This document shows, one piece after another, positions 1 to 10,490 of a DNA stretch of 64,000 bases. The stretch is from Neoceratodus forsteri (Eukaryota; Chordata; Ceratodontiformes; Ceratodontidae), in contig CM057459.1 in NCBI GenBank assembly GCA_016271365.2, positions 824,416,501 to 824,480,500 on the forward strand, given 5' to 3'. Both the position numbers and the translations under genes were made by a program. Every line of letters starts with the position of its first letter. Position 1 is the first letter of the stretch. The notes beneath the pieces are model-generated. The model was not told the origin of the DNA and ran no database searches. It saw only the letters and a program-made list of their open reading frames with translations.

Positions 1-200
1 GAGTCCCATGGAAAACCATCTTGGATTTCTCCATCATCACTGTTGTCATCTTCTGATGATATCAGAATAATGGGCGGAGGGCACAGCATTGCTAGTGCAT
101 GACTCTTCAGGATCATTACTGTGTGGTGTAACTTTGCCATCTTGATTTATCCTGCCATCCCTGCCCTGAACTGTCCCTTAGCTACATACTCCTGCAAAAC

Positions 201-611
201 TCAGTACGCGGAGATGGTTTCATGATTTTCCCTAATTTCCCCTTCCAATGCCTCCTGACACTGTCCTAACTCATCATACAGCTCCTCATTCTCACTCTGC
301 AACGTATTATTCATCCCAGTCAACAAATCATTCATCTGTAACGCATGCATTTTATCCTGCAAAATCTTTTCATGATCCTGTACAGTAGTATGCAGTTCAC
401 TCTGAGCCTCATTTTGGACCTTCTGGATTTCTTGTTCCAGGCTGGTCTGCAGCTTGCCCATGTCACAGGCTTTAGATCCCAGCTCCTTTCTCAAAGCTAA
501 GACCTCTGTTTCTACTGCTTGTAAGGCAGCAAAGAGGTTGGTTACTATTAAGCCCTTCTGATCATGTTTTTTTAGCCATAGGTCAGGCTTCCAAATATAG
601 GGTGCACACAT
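201..611 (-). CDS. coiled-coil protein fragment, gag-like
   Basis: This is an uninterrupted 136-residue frame. From about residue 25 to residue 130 it has leucine and other hydrophobic residues at heptad spacing between runs of Glu, Lys and Gln, which predicts a long parallel coiled coil. There is no zinc knuckle and no catalytic motif. It lies downstream (minus strand) of the LTR at 1003-1458 and of the 904-692 frame, so it is probably part of the first structural gene, with one or more stops between the two pieces. A coiled coil near the N-terminus occurs in several Gag proteins, but the sequence is not specific enough to name a family. A fragment of a host coiled-coil gene is a less likely alternative given the LTR context. 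The Met at 611 is simply the first in frame and need not be the true start. Confidence 0.4.
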   Translation of the reverse strand: MCAPYIWKPDLWLKKHDQKGLIVTNLFAALQAVETEVLALRKELGSKACDMGKLQTSLEQEIQKVQNEAQSELHTTVQDHEKILQDKMHALQMNDLLTGMNNTLQSENEELYDELGQCQEALEGEIRENHETISAY

Positions 612-691
612 ACTGTATCAGATGTCCCAGCGAATTTGTATCCAGTGCAAAATCACCCCAGCCTCCATGAAAGGCTAGGAAATTGGAGAAG

Positions 692-904
692 TCAAGTTTC
701 AGCTCTGTGCTGATGGCCATTTTTGAATGAGAGGTCCACTTCTACCTGAACTAACCCAGAACACAAAGCATATCGATACACTTTATGTCCCACAATCAGG
801 CAGTTATGCAACCAGTATACATAATCCTTCAAACCCTTTTCAAGTGTAGGACGAGGGGGGTGTAGCCTCTCTAACCTTCCATAATCCCAGACCCATCCAG
901 ACAT
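692..904 (-). CDS. short gag-leader-like frame, unrecognised
   Basis: This is a 70-residue frame whose start lies about 100 bp downstream of the LTR end at 1003, where the first gene of a retroelement is expected. It is rich in aromatic residues and has no motif that I recognise. It stops at 692, and the coiled-coil frame at 611-201 follows after about 80 bp with stops between them. It may be the N-terminus of a decayed gag gene. I do not assign a function. Confidence 0.3.
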   Translation of the reverse strand: MSGWVWDYGRLERLHPPRPTLEKGLKDYVYWLHNCLIVGHKVYRYALCSGLVQVEVDLSFKNGHQHRAET

Positions 905-1079
905 GGAAGCACCTGAAAGTTGTTCTGTATAAAATTTTTCTGAACACCTCTACTTGCTCTGGTTCAGTTCTGTTCAATCAGGTCCTACCGCAGTCATCAC
1001 TTTGTTAGCTTGGTTCTGGTAGAATACTCTGAGTTGATGGCAGACAGTACTCAGAGACAGGTCTTGCAGTCTATTAGGG

Positions 1080-1085
1080 TTTATT
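1080..1085 (-). terminator. AATAAA polyadenylation signal in LTR
   Basis: AATAAA reads on the minus strand about 80 bp before the LTR end, consistent with the R region of an LTR. Confidence 0.4.
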
Positions 1086-1196
1086 GTCTGGCACACATAC
1101 AAAACAGCTTACTTAGAAACAGCTGGGAGTTAGGTACCTCTCCGAACACCCGGGTGATCTTGCTGAAAACTCAGTGAACAAAGAACTTACATCATA

Positions 1197-1203
1197 TTAT
1201 ATA
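1197..1203 (-). promoter_or_regulatory. TATA-like box in LTR
   Basis: TATATAA reads on the minus strand inside the LTR, about 115 bp before the polyadenylation signal. This is the usual spacing for an LTR promoter. No function has been shown. Confidence 0.4.
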
Positions 1204-1474
1204 GTGCGATAGGAAAGTCTGTTTCCTGAGTAAAGGCTCATCTTCCATGCAGTGCACAGCTTTCATTGGTGGATGAGGTGGGCGTCTGGCACCCAAAACT
1301 ATAACTTTTTGCATGTACACATAGATAAAAAATATTGCTGACTAGCAGTACTTTTGGGTGACAGTAGAGATTTTCAGAAAGTTGTGCTAAGCTTTGCATA
1401 TTAGCTAATGTCAGCAGGTGATGCAATAAAGCCACAAATAAAATAAAACACTACAACATAATTCTATGTTCCCT

Positions 1475-2291
1475 TATTTTTTTAACTGAAGGCAGTCTCC
1501 ACCTTGGTTACTAGGGCATGTAGGTCTACAAAGGCAAAGGTCCTGGACTTCAGAAGGGCCAATTTTACAAAGATAAGGGAATGCATTAGAGATGTCCAGG
1601 TGGGGGGGGGGATGCAGTGGGAGTGGAGGAACAGTGGGCACAACTAACAGCTGGGATAGAGAAGGCAACATTCCTCTGTGTCAGGCAAGTAAGCAAAAGC
1701 AAGAAAAAAAAGAAACTGCTATGGCTTTCAAAAGAGGTGTCTATGAAGGTAAAAGCAACAAAGTTAGCATTCAGGAGGTATAAGGAGACACAGTGAGAAG
1801 GACATGATGGAATATCAAGAGAAGCATAGGAGGCAGGGAAAGCAGTAAGAAGTGGAATGTTCAGATGGAGGAGAAAATAGCCCAGGCAGTAAAGAATGAA
1901 GACAAGTCATTATTCAGGTATGTAAGTGAAAGGACAAGGATCAGAGGGGATTGCTAAGGATGGTGGGTGGGGGTTGGAGGATCAGGAAAAGCAGACATTC
2001 TGAACAAATACTTTTGTTCTGTGTTTACAGAGGAAAGGGAAGGCAAGGTCCACATATAAGAGCCAGGGGCATCATTGGTAGGATGGTGGATACTAGTCCA
2101 TTTAGAGAGGACAGAGTCCTGAATGAACTCACAAATTTGAAAGTGGACAAGGCAATGGGACCAGTCAGGATACATTGAAGAATACTGAACAAGCTAACAG
2201 CACCTCTGACAGTCCTGATCAACCACTCACTGGAAAGGGGGGTGGTCCCACAGGACTGGAGGAGGGCAGACAGCTTTTTATCACTGCATTT
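1475..2291 (+). pseudogene. CR1-like LINE ORF2, first segment (endonuclease end to start of RT)
   Basis: Translated in shifting frames, this stretch gives the linker between endonuclease and reverse transcriptase of CR1-like elements. It includes FRYVSERT, then a segment like GKADILNKYFCSVFTEER (about 1985-2040), then VLNELTNLKVDKAMGP (about 2118-2163), and ends in a piece reading VVPQDWRRAD (2242-2271). These are the first RT blocks of the CR1 clade. Stops and frameshifts make it non-coding. The 5' end is missing; the LTR element ends at 1458, so either the copy was 5'-truncated or that element cut it. The RT resumes at 5837 after an inserted L2-like LINE. Confidence 0.75.
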
Positions 2292-2911
2292 ATTTAATTT
2301 CTTGACTTTCTGTTGCAGTGGGAGTGCTGCAGCTTGGACAGAACGTTATTGGCTGGGTGAGGGTGAGAGCCCATCTTTCCCATATTTGAAGTTGGAAGTC
2401 TCTGGTGTGCTTAGTCATTGCTGGGTACTGATTTCAAAGGACTACAATTTTGGACCATTTTTTTCTATTCTAAAGGACTTATTTTCTTTTGGGGGGTTGT
2501 GGGAGTGTTTTATGGATTATTTTTCAGCTGTGTTGTTTTTGTATTTGTTTTTTGATATATGTTTGATTGCTGTGTGGGGTTGTAGGTATGTGTTGGCAGG
2601 GAGCTCTCCCAGCCAGGTGCTACTCCACCGCTGAGCTCTGGGGTCTCCATCCCTTTAGCTGTCCCCAAATGCCCGCTGATGTATATGGGTGATGTTGGGC
2701 TTTGGGGATAGTGAGGAGGAGATGCAGGGGTGGTGGCCATGGACCTTGAGGGGGAAGGAAGTTGGGGTGGATTGGGGTCATGGGAATGAGACTATGCCCT
2801 GGGGTGAATTGGGTTCCAGGTAGGGGTCATCCTTGTCTGGTATCCATACTCAAGGGCACCACCTTGAGTGGGCAGATGACATGGCAGTCTTCGGTGCCCC
2901 ATCCTACTCAG

Positions 2912-3507
2912 GCAGTGTTATGCAATGCCAAGTCTATTAAAAACAAGACTGCAATAATTGCAGATCTTGTGGGGTCATCGGACCTGGCTTGCATCACTGA
3001 GACCTGGCTGGATGATAATGCTGGCCCAGTTCATGAGTCAGCTATTCAGGACAGGTTCTCAGTGATACACCGCTCGAGGACGGATCATAGGGGTGGGGGT
3101 GTAGCCATATGTTTTAGATCAGAATTGGGCCTTGTAGAGGTACTAGTTGAGGAGACTGGATCCTTCAAATGTATCATCGGTGCAGGTATAGGGTACAGGA
3201 TTACTCTCATTTACCGTCCACCCAGGGATGGGAAGCAGTTCCTAAAGGAAGTTGTGGATTTCTGCTTTGACATGGTATTGGAGTCTCCCAGATGGGTGGT
3301 TCTGGGGGACTTTAATGCATGGGTGGATGATGAACTCTCACAGTTTGGACATGACTACCTCCAGCTTATGAATTCTCTGGGATTCACACAGGTGATTACC
3401 TCTGCTAGGCATAAGTACGGTCATTCATTGGACCTGGTCTTCCTACTGGGTATGAGACCTCCAGCTTGGTGGTGGGGTTGGTCAGTTGATTGGACCATCA
3501 CAGCATA
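2912..3507 (+). pseudogene. L2-like ORF2 endonuclease domain
   Basis: This is an apurinic-endonuclease-type (EEP fold) domain that nicks target DNA for LINE insertion. In one frame it shows the ITETWLDD block (metal-binding Glu), RGGGVAICF, LIYRPPRDG, the catalytic LGDFNAWVDD block and GHSLDLVF. All are in the expected order and spacing, so the active-site Glu and Asp are still present. The frame is open for 248 residues from 2762, although the protein goes out of frame just after LDLVF, before the final SDH block. The Met at 2762 lies in the 5' region and need not be the true start. The RT part downstream is in another frame. Confidence 0.75.
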
Positions 3508-3904
3508 AGGTTCAATTTCCAGGCCCCCCCATAGGCCTGCCCCTATGGATATGGTCCGGTACCACCCTTTAAGGGGTTTAACCCCTGATGGCCTGATAGC
3601 GGTACTGGACCTATCATGTTTACTGAGTGGAAGCTTGGATCCAGACAATCTGGTACTGGCCTATAATAAGGCCATGATGAGGCTCTGGATTCCATAGCTC
3701 CTTTCCGGGTTCATACCCTCACCCTTCACCCTTGGTACCCTTGGTTTGATGGGGCCTTGTGGGAGCTGAGGAGAGTGGGAGGAAGACTGGAATGGTGCTG
3801 GCAGAAATCAGGCCTTGATGCCGACAGGCTTAGATTGATGGCCCATTATAAGGACTATCAATCAGCTATCTCCCTTAAGAAGGCAGAGTTCCTGTCTAGG
3901 GAGA

Positions 3905-4990
3905 TTGCTGCTGCATAGAACAGACCAGCTCAGTTCTTCCAAACAGTGGACAGACTGCAATCCAACCTGTCTGCAGTCTTGGCGAACATTGCCACAGGAG
4001 AAATGTGATGGGTTTGCTCAGTTCTTTACAGATAAGGTTGCTGACATCAGGTCCAGGATCTGTTCAACCCATTCCAGTGGGTGTAGTGGTAGTCGGTGGG
4101 AGGATGCAGGGCCTCTGTGCATCTGGTCTGACTTTGTCAGGTTGGAGATTGAGGATATTGTGTGGATTGTCCAGAGTATGCAGCCAACCAGCTATAGTTT
4201 GGACCCGGACCCAACGTGCCTACTTGTGGGGTGTGTTGAGGTCATTGGCCTGGTCCTAGCTGAGACTGTCTGGAGTTCATTAGAGACAGGGGTGTTTCTG
4301 GACATCCTGAAGGAGGTGGTTGTTATACCTCTCCTTAAGAAACCTTCTCTTGACCCAGACTGTCTCGTTAACTACAGGCCCATCTCTAACCTTCTCTTTG
4401 TGAGTAAGGCTATTGAGAAGGTGGTAGCACAACAACTGGATGATCATCTCACCATCAACAATATCTATGATCCTCTCCTGTCCAGATTTCAGAAGAAACT
4501 TAATACTGAGATGGCCCTAGTTTGGGTACTCGATGATCTCCTGATAGCGAGTGATCAGAAGAGCTGTTCCATCTTGGTTCTTCTTGATCTCTCCACAGCA
4601 TTTGACACTGTGGACTATGGAGTGATATTGGAGTGTCTGTGGTTGATCTGTGGGCTGTCGGGTACAGTCCTCAGATGGTTACAGTCTTTCCTCATAGGTA
4701 GGTTGCAGAGAGTGGTGTCAGGGATTTATTCCTCTGGCTCTTTCTCCCTGCCTTGTGGGGTGCCACAGGGCTTTGTCTTACCACCCATGTTGTTCACGGT
4801 GTACATGCTGCCATTGGGAGACATTGTAAGGCAGTATGGGCTGAGTTTTCACTGCTATGCAGATGATACTTAGCTAAACATGTCCTTTGTGCTTAAGCAG
4901 GATAATTATTTCTCGTTCTTTAACAACTGCCTCTCTGAGATCCAGGATTGGATGAATTCCAACTAGTCAAGGTTGAACCCAGACAAAACT
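3905..4990 (+). pseudogene. L2-like ORF2 reverse transcriptase domain
   Basis: RT blocks appear in order in a frame open from 3905 to 4873: VVVIPLLKKPSLDPD, LVNYRPISNL, the LLDLSTAFDTVD block, CGVPQGFV, and the catalytic box CYADDT (TATGCAGATGAT at 4856-4867). A stop follows directly after the box at 4871-4873, and the thumb region continues past it in broken form. Two Asp of the active site are intact. The usual LGP after GVPQGSV is changed to LPP. Confidence 0.75.
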
Positions 4991-5099
4991 GAGGTTCTGG
5001 TTGTGGACCCTGGTTATCAAGTTGAGGGGCTTTCAGCTTGGCAGCCTTCTGGGCTTTGACTATGGGGTAGCCAGCTGATGGCCTCTAACCAGGGGTGAA

Positions 5100-5640
5100 A
5101 TCTGGGTGTTATTTTTGACGAGGGATTGACACATAAGTCTTAGGTGTCATCCATCTTCAGGACTTCTTCTTACCATCTGAGGAATATCTCCCATGTTAAG
5201 CACTCAGTCTTGCCTGATGATCTTCCAATGTTGGTCCTTGCCTTTGAGTTCACCTGCCTTGATTACTGCAACTCCCTGTACCTAGGGCTACCAGGGGTCG
5301 ATATTCACCTCTTGCAGCTGGTGCAGAATTCGGTGGCCAGGCTGTTGACTGGTTTGTCCTGATCCAACCATGTCACACTCTGTGCTGTGTGATCTACACT
5401 GGCTAACAATTCAGTGGCAGATCACCTTGAAGGTCAGTTTGCTGACCTATAAAGCCCTACATGGACAAGAACCATGTTATCTGCAAAGCTTCTGCATCCC
5501 TACTGCCCTCCACTCTCTCCGCTTCCACCAACGAGATTGCTAGAGATTTTCAGGGTCTGCCTTAAGACCTCTGGGGCCCATACATTTGCATTTGTTGCCC
5601 CATCCTTGTGGAATTTCTACTCCATCAGATGAGGGCATGC
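5100..5640 (+). pseudogene. L2-like ORF2 C-terminal domain
   Basis: The frame from 5144 reads through a segment with YHLRNISHVKH, then CLDYCNSLYLGLPG and LQLVQNSVARLLTG, which is the conserved post-RT region of L2-type LINEs. It is broken by a stop at about 5360. Decayed pieces follow, resembling the HWLP...YKAL block and the final domain. The equivalent region in copy B (54977-55588) is open and helped in recognising this one. Confidence 0.7.
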
Positions 5641-5836
5641 CTGACCATGAAGGGCTTTAAATCTGCATTCCAAATGTAACATTTTAATCTGGCTTTCCCA
5701 AAGTTTTGATTGAGCCGAATGCTGTGATTATATTTTATCTATTTAAGATTATTCTATTGTGTTTTTAAATTTGTACTGTCCATATTGTATAAGCACTGTG
5801 ATGTTTTGAGCAGCACTTTTTATAAATACATTTTAT

Positions 5837-7217
5837 TGCATTTGATTGGATTAAAAGTGGTATTAAAGAGGAAACTGGAAGTTATAGGCCAGTCAGCTTG
5901 ACCTTAGTATTTGGAAATTAATGGAATCACTACTGAAGGAAAGTATTGTGGAATATCTTGAATCCAGTGGCTTACAGGATATGAAGCAGCATGGATTCAC
6001 AAGGGGGAGGTCATGTCAAACAAATTTTATAGATTTCTTTGACTGGGAGTCCAGAGAAGTAGATCAGGGTGGAGCAGTGGATGCAGCCTACCTAGATTTC
6101 AGTAAGGCATTCAACATCATTCCTCACAGGAGACTCATAAATAAGCTGAGCAGACTAAGGGTGAATCCAAAGGTTTTAAACTGGGGGGAAAAATTGGTTG
6201 GGAGATAGCAGACAGAGGGTAGTGGTGAACGGAGTTCACTCTGAGGAAGGGAGGGAGGGCGACCAGCGGGGTGCCACAAGAGTCAGTACTGGGATCTGTT
6301 CACTTTAATGTATTTGTTACCAACATTGTAGAGGGACTAGAAGGGAAGGTATGTCATTTTGCAGGCAACAATAAGATCCGTAATAGGGCTGACACCCCAG
6401 GGGGTTGAAAACATAAGAGATCTAGAAAACCTGAGAAATGGTCAAAGTGTGGCAACTGAATTTCAATTTGAAAAAATTGCAAAAAATGTTGCACTGGTGG
6501 CTGAACACAAGCGGAACAAAGTATTAAATGGAGAGTGGTACTGGCAACCACCACACAGGAAACAGACATAAGGTACTTCGCATCTGATTACCTAAAAGTG
6601 GCCAAACAGTGTGGCAAGGCAGGGTGGAGATTCAGTGGGATGTTGGAGTGCATAGGAGGGTATCTCCAGCAGAAAGAGGAGGTGCCCAGTTCTGTAGACC
6701 ACATCTCAGGAAGGACATAGACAGAGTAGAGGTGGTCCAGAGGAGAGCAATTAAAATGGTGAAGGGTCTGCATCAAAACCCTATGAGGAGAGATAGAAGG
6801 ACCTCAATATGTATACCCTGGAGGAAATGAGAGAGAGAGGGCTTATGAAAGAAATTTTCAAATACCTCAATGACATAAATAAGGTTCAAGAAGAAAGCTT
6901 TTTTTTTGAGCAAAAGATGTTCAAGGACTAGGGACCATACTATGATTTGGGAGGGGGTAGACGCAGGGGAGATGTAAGAAAGTATTTCTTCCCAGAAAGA
7001 GTTGTGGATACCTGGAACAGCCTTCCAGAGGAGGTAGTATGGGAAAAAAACTGTATCAAGATTCAAGAAGGGATGGAATATGAATAAAGCAACCTTGTGG
7101 AAGGGGAAGGGTGGAGCCAGAGAGCAAGTAGGGTCTGCAGTGTTACAGTTGGTAGGGAAAATAGGCAGACTGGATGGGCCAAGCAGTCCTTATCTGCCAT
7201 TAAATACTATGTTTCAA
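5837..7217 (+). pseudogene. CR1-like LINE ORF2, second segment (RT to 3' end)
   Basis: The RT resumes with SYRPVSLT-like sequence at about 5880 and runs through KQHGFTRGRSCQTNFIDF (about 5980), [20 protein letters not shown] (about 6093) and a broken GVPQ block. The catalytic FADD box is altered: the frame at about 6357 reads FAGNNK, so both active-site Asp are lost. The segment ends with the WNSLP-type C-terminal region (about 7005-7035) and the 3' tail, where CTGGATGGGCC is followed by TTATCTGCCATTAAATAC and TATGTTTC. That tail is the mirror of the minus-strand CR1-like copies in this window. Confidence 0.75.
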
Positions 7218-7239
7218 AGTAGAGGTGCTCTGATGGGAC

Positions 7240-7665
7240 AGGTCACATCTTAGATACAAAGAAACATAGGAAAGAAAGGCAGAAGGAGACCAAGGGTCCA
7301 TCTAGTTTGCCCATGAGTTTCCAAAATCTTCTTCTGGTCCCGGCACCTAGCCCCCAATCATGGAATTGGTCCATCCTTGATTCAGAGCTTTCTCCTGCTC
7401 TGTCCCACCCAATCTTGAATGCTGCTATGGTCTTAACTCCCACTGCCTCTGCAGGCAGTCTGTTCTATGCATCCATGACCCTTTTCAGTAAAGTCGCTTC
7501 ATCAATTCCTCTTGAAGTTCCCTCCTCACAGTTTCCATTTATCACTGGTAGTAGTTGAGCCTTCTAACCTGTTGAATAGTTCTGTGTAGGGTACTCTATT
7601 TAAACATTTTAATGAATTTAAACATCTCACTAATATCCCATCTTTCCTCCTCATTCATATATTTT
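7240..7665 (-). mobile_element. 3' fragment of a CR1-like LINE of another subfamily
   Basis: Read on the minus strand this gives a LINE C-terminus: a segment like VMDAWNRLPAE in broken frame, then VGVKTIAAFKIGWDRA (in the frame 7443-7243), then a tail with a GATGGACC core and TTTCCTATGTTTC at its end. It has the same organisation as the CR1-like tails elsewhere here but a clearly different sequence, so it is a separate subfamily. It is 5'-truncated near 7665. Its 3' end lies about 25-40 bp from the 3' end of the plus-strand CR1-like copy, tail to tail. Confidence 0.55.
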
Positions 7666-7865
7666 AAGGCACGTTTGATTCAATATTTTTTTTTTGGTGC
7701 TAAGTTATGAATATTTATGAGTGAGCTGTATAAAGAGGACACATGCCTCCATATTAGCCATGACCCTGATAAAGGGTTTTCATACCTGAAGCGCTGGGGC
7801 TAGGTTGTGGGCTTCCATCAGTCTGGCCACAAAATTCTATTTATTTTTGCAATAAAGCAAGGGAT
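7666..7865. other. unassigned AT-rich stretch between LINE fragments
   Basis: This 200-bp stretch begins with a T-run and ends in GCAATAAAGCAAGG, just before the first recognisable L1/Tx1 sequence. It includes a CCCTGATAAAGGGTTTTC motif, which is a small perfect stem. It may be the 3' end of an unknown retroelement. I found no coding sequence. Confidence 0.3.
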
Positions 7866-7984
7866 AATTGAAACATTAAATCAGTTTTGTGGAGACATTC
7901 TTTGAGTGCAAAACTTTCTGGAACTCTTGAGTTGAATTCAACTAGCCAGCCCTGTTTTGCACAGACACCACCTTGGGCTTTCAC

Positions 7985-8805
7985 AGCTAACTACTCTTTG
8001 GAGCCTATCACCCAATATCACTCATTAACGCAGATGCCAATGTTATGGCTAAAATATTGGCCACCCTCTCAGAATCATCTCTTCCCGAACTGATACATTC
8101 ATCGCAAGTGGGATTCATCAAGGGTAGGCTCAGTTCAGATCACCTGCATGATTTTATAAATTTGCACCACTTAGCTAAGTCCATCCCATCTTCTGCAGCT
8201 GCACTCGCCATAGACTTTGAAAAAGCCTTTGGTTCCATAGAATAGTCATTCCTGCTCAAATTGCTATATAGACTCCAATTTGGGCCCTACTTTACCTCAA
8301 CAATTCAAATCCTTTATACAAATCATTCTGCCAGAATCCTTTAACTCAGCAATGCAAACCTTTTATACAAATCCTTCTGCCAGAATCCTCACCTATAGCC
8401 TATTATCCCCTCCCCTTCCATTATTTAGAGACACTTGCCAAGGATACCCACTGTTCCTCTATTATTCTTACTGGTCACAGAATCTCTTTGATTGCATTAA
8501 GGGCCACCTCAGTCATTTCTGGCATACACATGTCTACTGCAGAATATAATTCCTTAATGTACACTGATGATATCCTTATCCTTACATTAGATGCCTCTGA
8601 TGTTGTCCTCCCCTACAACATCTCCTCTCTGCATAATCCAGGGTCTCAGGTCTTTGGGTCAACCACTCAAAATCTGAACTTCTACCACTTAATTCTCAAT
8701 GTACTGCTGCAATATTCAGAGGCACTGATTGGAAGTAGACTCCAGAGGGCATCTTCTATTTGGGGATCCTTATTATGCCATTGTTCGAGTCATAAGCTAA
8801 GCTAA
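7985..8805 (+). pseudogene. L1/Tx1-like ORF2 reverse transcriptase
   Basis: In alternating frames: AKILATLSESSLPELIHSSQ then VGFIKGRLSSDHL, then ALAIDFEKAFGSIE (8202-8243) with a stop directly after, then a GCPLSPLLF-like block in decayed form, then MYTDDILILTLDASD (about 8557), whose two active-site Asp are kept. This is the block order of L1-clade RTs: SQVGFI.GR, DFEKAFD, YxDD. The gene cannot be translated as a whole. Confidence 0.7.
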
Positions 8806-9659
8806 TTTTGCCACCCACTGCACAATTAAGGCTGAGGTTGAGCAGTGGAAAGTACTCCACCTTTCCTTTACAGTAAAAGTTCAAGCAATTAAATGATGCT
8901 CACCCCAAAGTGCTCCATTTGCTGGCTTATTTGCCCATATGTGTCTCAGACAGTTTGACCAGTTTAAGCACCTAAATGGCCATTTTTTTATGAGAAGAGG
9001 GAGCATGTACATCTCAGGAAAGACAAACTGGAAACATTGGCAGGACACAGGCTCGGGGCTCCCACACTTTTAACATTACCATATGGCTTTCATTTCCATT
9101 CAAGTGCTTTGGTGGTTTTCCCCTTGTGAAACAACTACCTCAGTATGGGTGCATATTGAAGGCCATTGTTTATCCACAAACTCACCTCGAGTTGTTATCT
9201 ATTCCCAGAGACTGGCCATCACTACAGATCACCCCATGTTAGCTATTTCTATTAGCTACTGGAAAAGCCAATGCCTACTCTTCATTTCCACTTCCACTAT
9301 GGGACACTCCTGTGTTCATTATATTGTGTAAAACCATACATTGTCCCTCTTGGGAAGAGAAAAGAATTTTACAGGTCCACCAGCTCTTTCCTTCTGGGCA
9401 GCAATACTTAGAAACATTTGAAGCAATCAGGGTCCAATATAATTTTCCCCTAGAGACTTTTGAGGTATCTCCAATTCAAGTGGCTCTGTCCACCCCACCT
9501 TAAGACCCTATCAGCTATCCAGAATAGATGCCCAATACATAAATAGCTGCTGACCAGTAAAGTTAGAGCAGCTATGTTTTAAAAGCTTCCTAGAGACAAC
9601 AAACTGCACTCAACTGCTCAATCATGCCAGAAATGGGCAGATGAACTGGGCATCCCCAT

Positions 9660-9951
9660 TTCATTGCATGGATGGAATCTATGTTGGTACAGAGCCCATG
9701 TAGCATGTAGAAGTATCAGATCTCAACTAATTCAATTAAAAATTCTAATTTGTTGGTATAAGACTCCTCAATTTCTTCATGCACAGGGTCTCATGTACCA
9801 CAACAGATGCTGGTGCTGTAGCCAACAGGAGGGAACCCTTTACCTTTTATTATGGAACTGCACATTGATTTATCCCATTGTGTTGAGGCATTGTCCTTTT
9901 GTTGAAAAGTTCTACTTCTACATGTTCATTTGGATGCCCCATTGGTCCTGA
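9660..9951 (+). pseudogene. L1/Tx1-like ORF2 C-terminal cysteine region
   Basis: The frame from 9664 contains ILICWYKTPQFLHAQGL followed by RCWCCSQQEGTLYLLLWNC. This matches the L1/Tx1 C-terminal pattern WYxTP...CWxC...H..W.C, although the His is altered. The region is known to help RNA binding in L1 ORF2. Sequence up to about 10490 is decayed 3' coding and untranslated region. Confidence 0.6.
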
Positions 9952-10490
9952 TAGGGCTTCATAGCTCAGATCTCCCTAAGAGGGAGCCTAGCTTAGGAAG
10001 GGTGATTTCTGCTACTATGATTGCCAAACACCTTTTGTTTAGGCATTTGAGATCCACAGATATTCCCTCCCAGAATGAAGGGATGCTGACACTTGGACAA
10101 TTAGCTTCCCATGAGTGAATGTCACATCAAGCTCTTAACACACTTCCTAGGCACCTTGAAATGTGGGCCCTCTTCCTACATTTTATCTCCTCTGACAACC
10201 CATCCTTGTTTGTGTACTTTCAAATTCTGCTGTGGACTACTGACCACTTGTTTACAATTCATTGTCCTTGGTCTAGCAACTGGAGCTTGAGAAGCCTCTT
10301 AAATTTAGATATCAAGATCCTCAAACATTATGCCATCTTCTGTTGACACCAATGTATACCTTAATCTGGGTTTGGGCTATATTCAGAACTCCTTATGTAC
10401 AGTCTGATACTAGACTGAGATGTTTTGTTTTTCTAGATTGTACTTTTTTGTGTTTTTTCTTATTCAAATAAAGAATTTAACATTAAAGGA

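Larger units (their letters stand above)
1..1458 (-). mobile_element. 5' part of an LTR retroelement, internal region cut by the window edge
   Basis: Read on the minus strand, a 456-bp LTR-like block (1003-1458) is followed by a leader of about 100 bp and then by two open stretches (904-692 and 611-201), with reading continuing towards position 1. That order of LTR, short leader and gag-like coding region is the normal 5' end of a retrovirus-like element. Past the coiled-coil stretch an acidic, serine-rich reading frame continues to the window edge. No protease, polymerase or envelope lies inside the window, so the family cannot be named. The LTR edge at 1458 lies next to the CR1-like LINE that starts near 1475, so the element may have inserted into it. 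The call rests on layout and LTR signals, not on a recognised Gag motif. Confidence 0.5.
1003..1458 (-). repeat. long terminal repeat (5' LTR)
   Basis: On the minus strand the block begins TGTTGTAG at 1458 and ends GCTAACA at 1003, giving the usual TG...CA ends. It holds a TATA-like box (1203-1197) and an AATAAA signal (1085-1080) about 115 bp further on, which gives a sensible U3-R-U5 layout: about 255 bp of U3, about 100 bp of R and a short U5. The second LTR of the element is not in the window, so the borders cannot be checked against a partner. No convincing primer-binding site starting TGG was seen just past position 1003; the sequence there may be mutated. Confidence 0.5.
2292..5836 (+). 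mobile_element. L2-like LINE (copy A), inserted in a CR1-like LINE
   Basis: This non-LTR retrotransposon of about 3.5 kb has an endonuclease (2912-3507), RT (3905-4990) and a C-terminal domain (5100-5640), followed by an AT-rich 3' end. The conserved block HCYADDT and the C-terminal LDYCNSLYLGLP segment are typical of the L2-type lineage of vertebrate LINEs. The copy may be close to full length. A 7-bp direct repeat TGCATTT lies at both ends (2285-2291 and 5837-5843), and the CR1-like RT continues on the far side. The same family occurs on the opposite strand at 54765-59115. Confidence 0.75.
7866..10490 (+). mobile_element. L1/Tx1-like LINE (copy A), 5'-truncated
   Basis: This is a 5'-truncated L1/Tx1-type LINE that starts inside the RT and keeps RT, linker, C-terminal zinc region and 3' end. 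The AATAAA at 10467-10472 followed by an A-rich end fits an L1-type 3' terminus. There are many stops. A small piece almost identical in type to 9050-9190 sits inverted inside the next L1/Tx1 copy (about 17850-18050). Confidence 0.7.
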
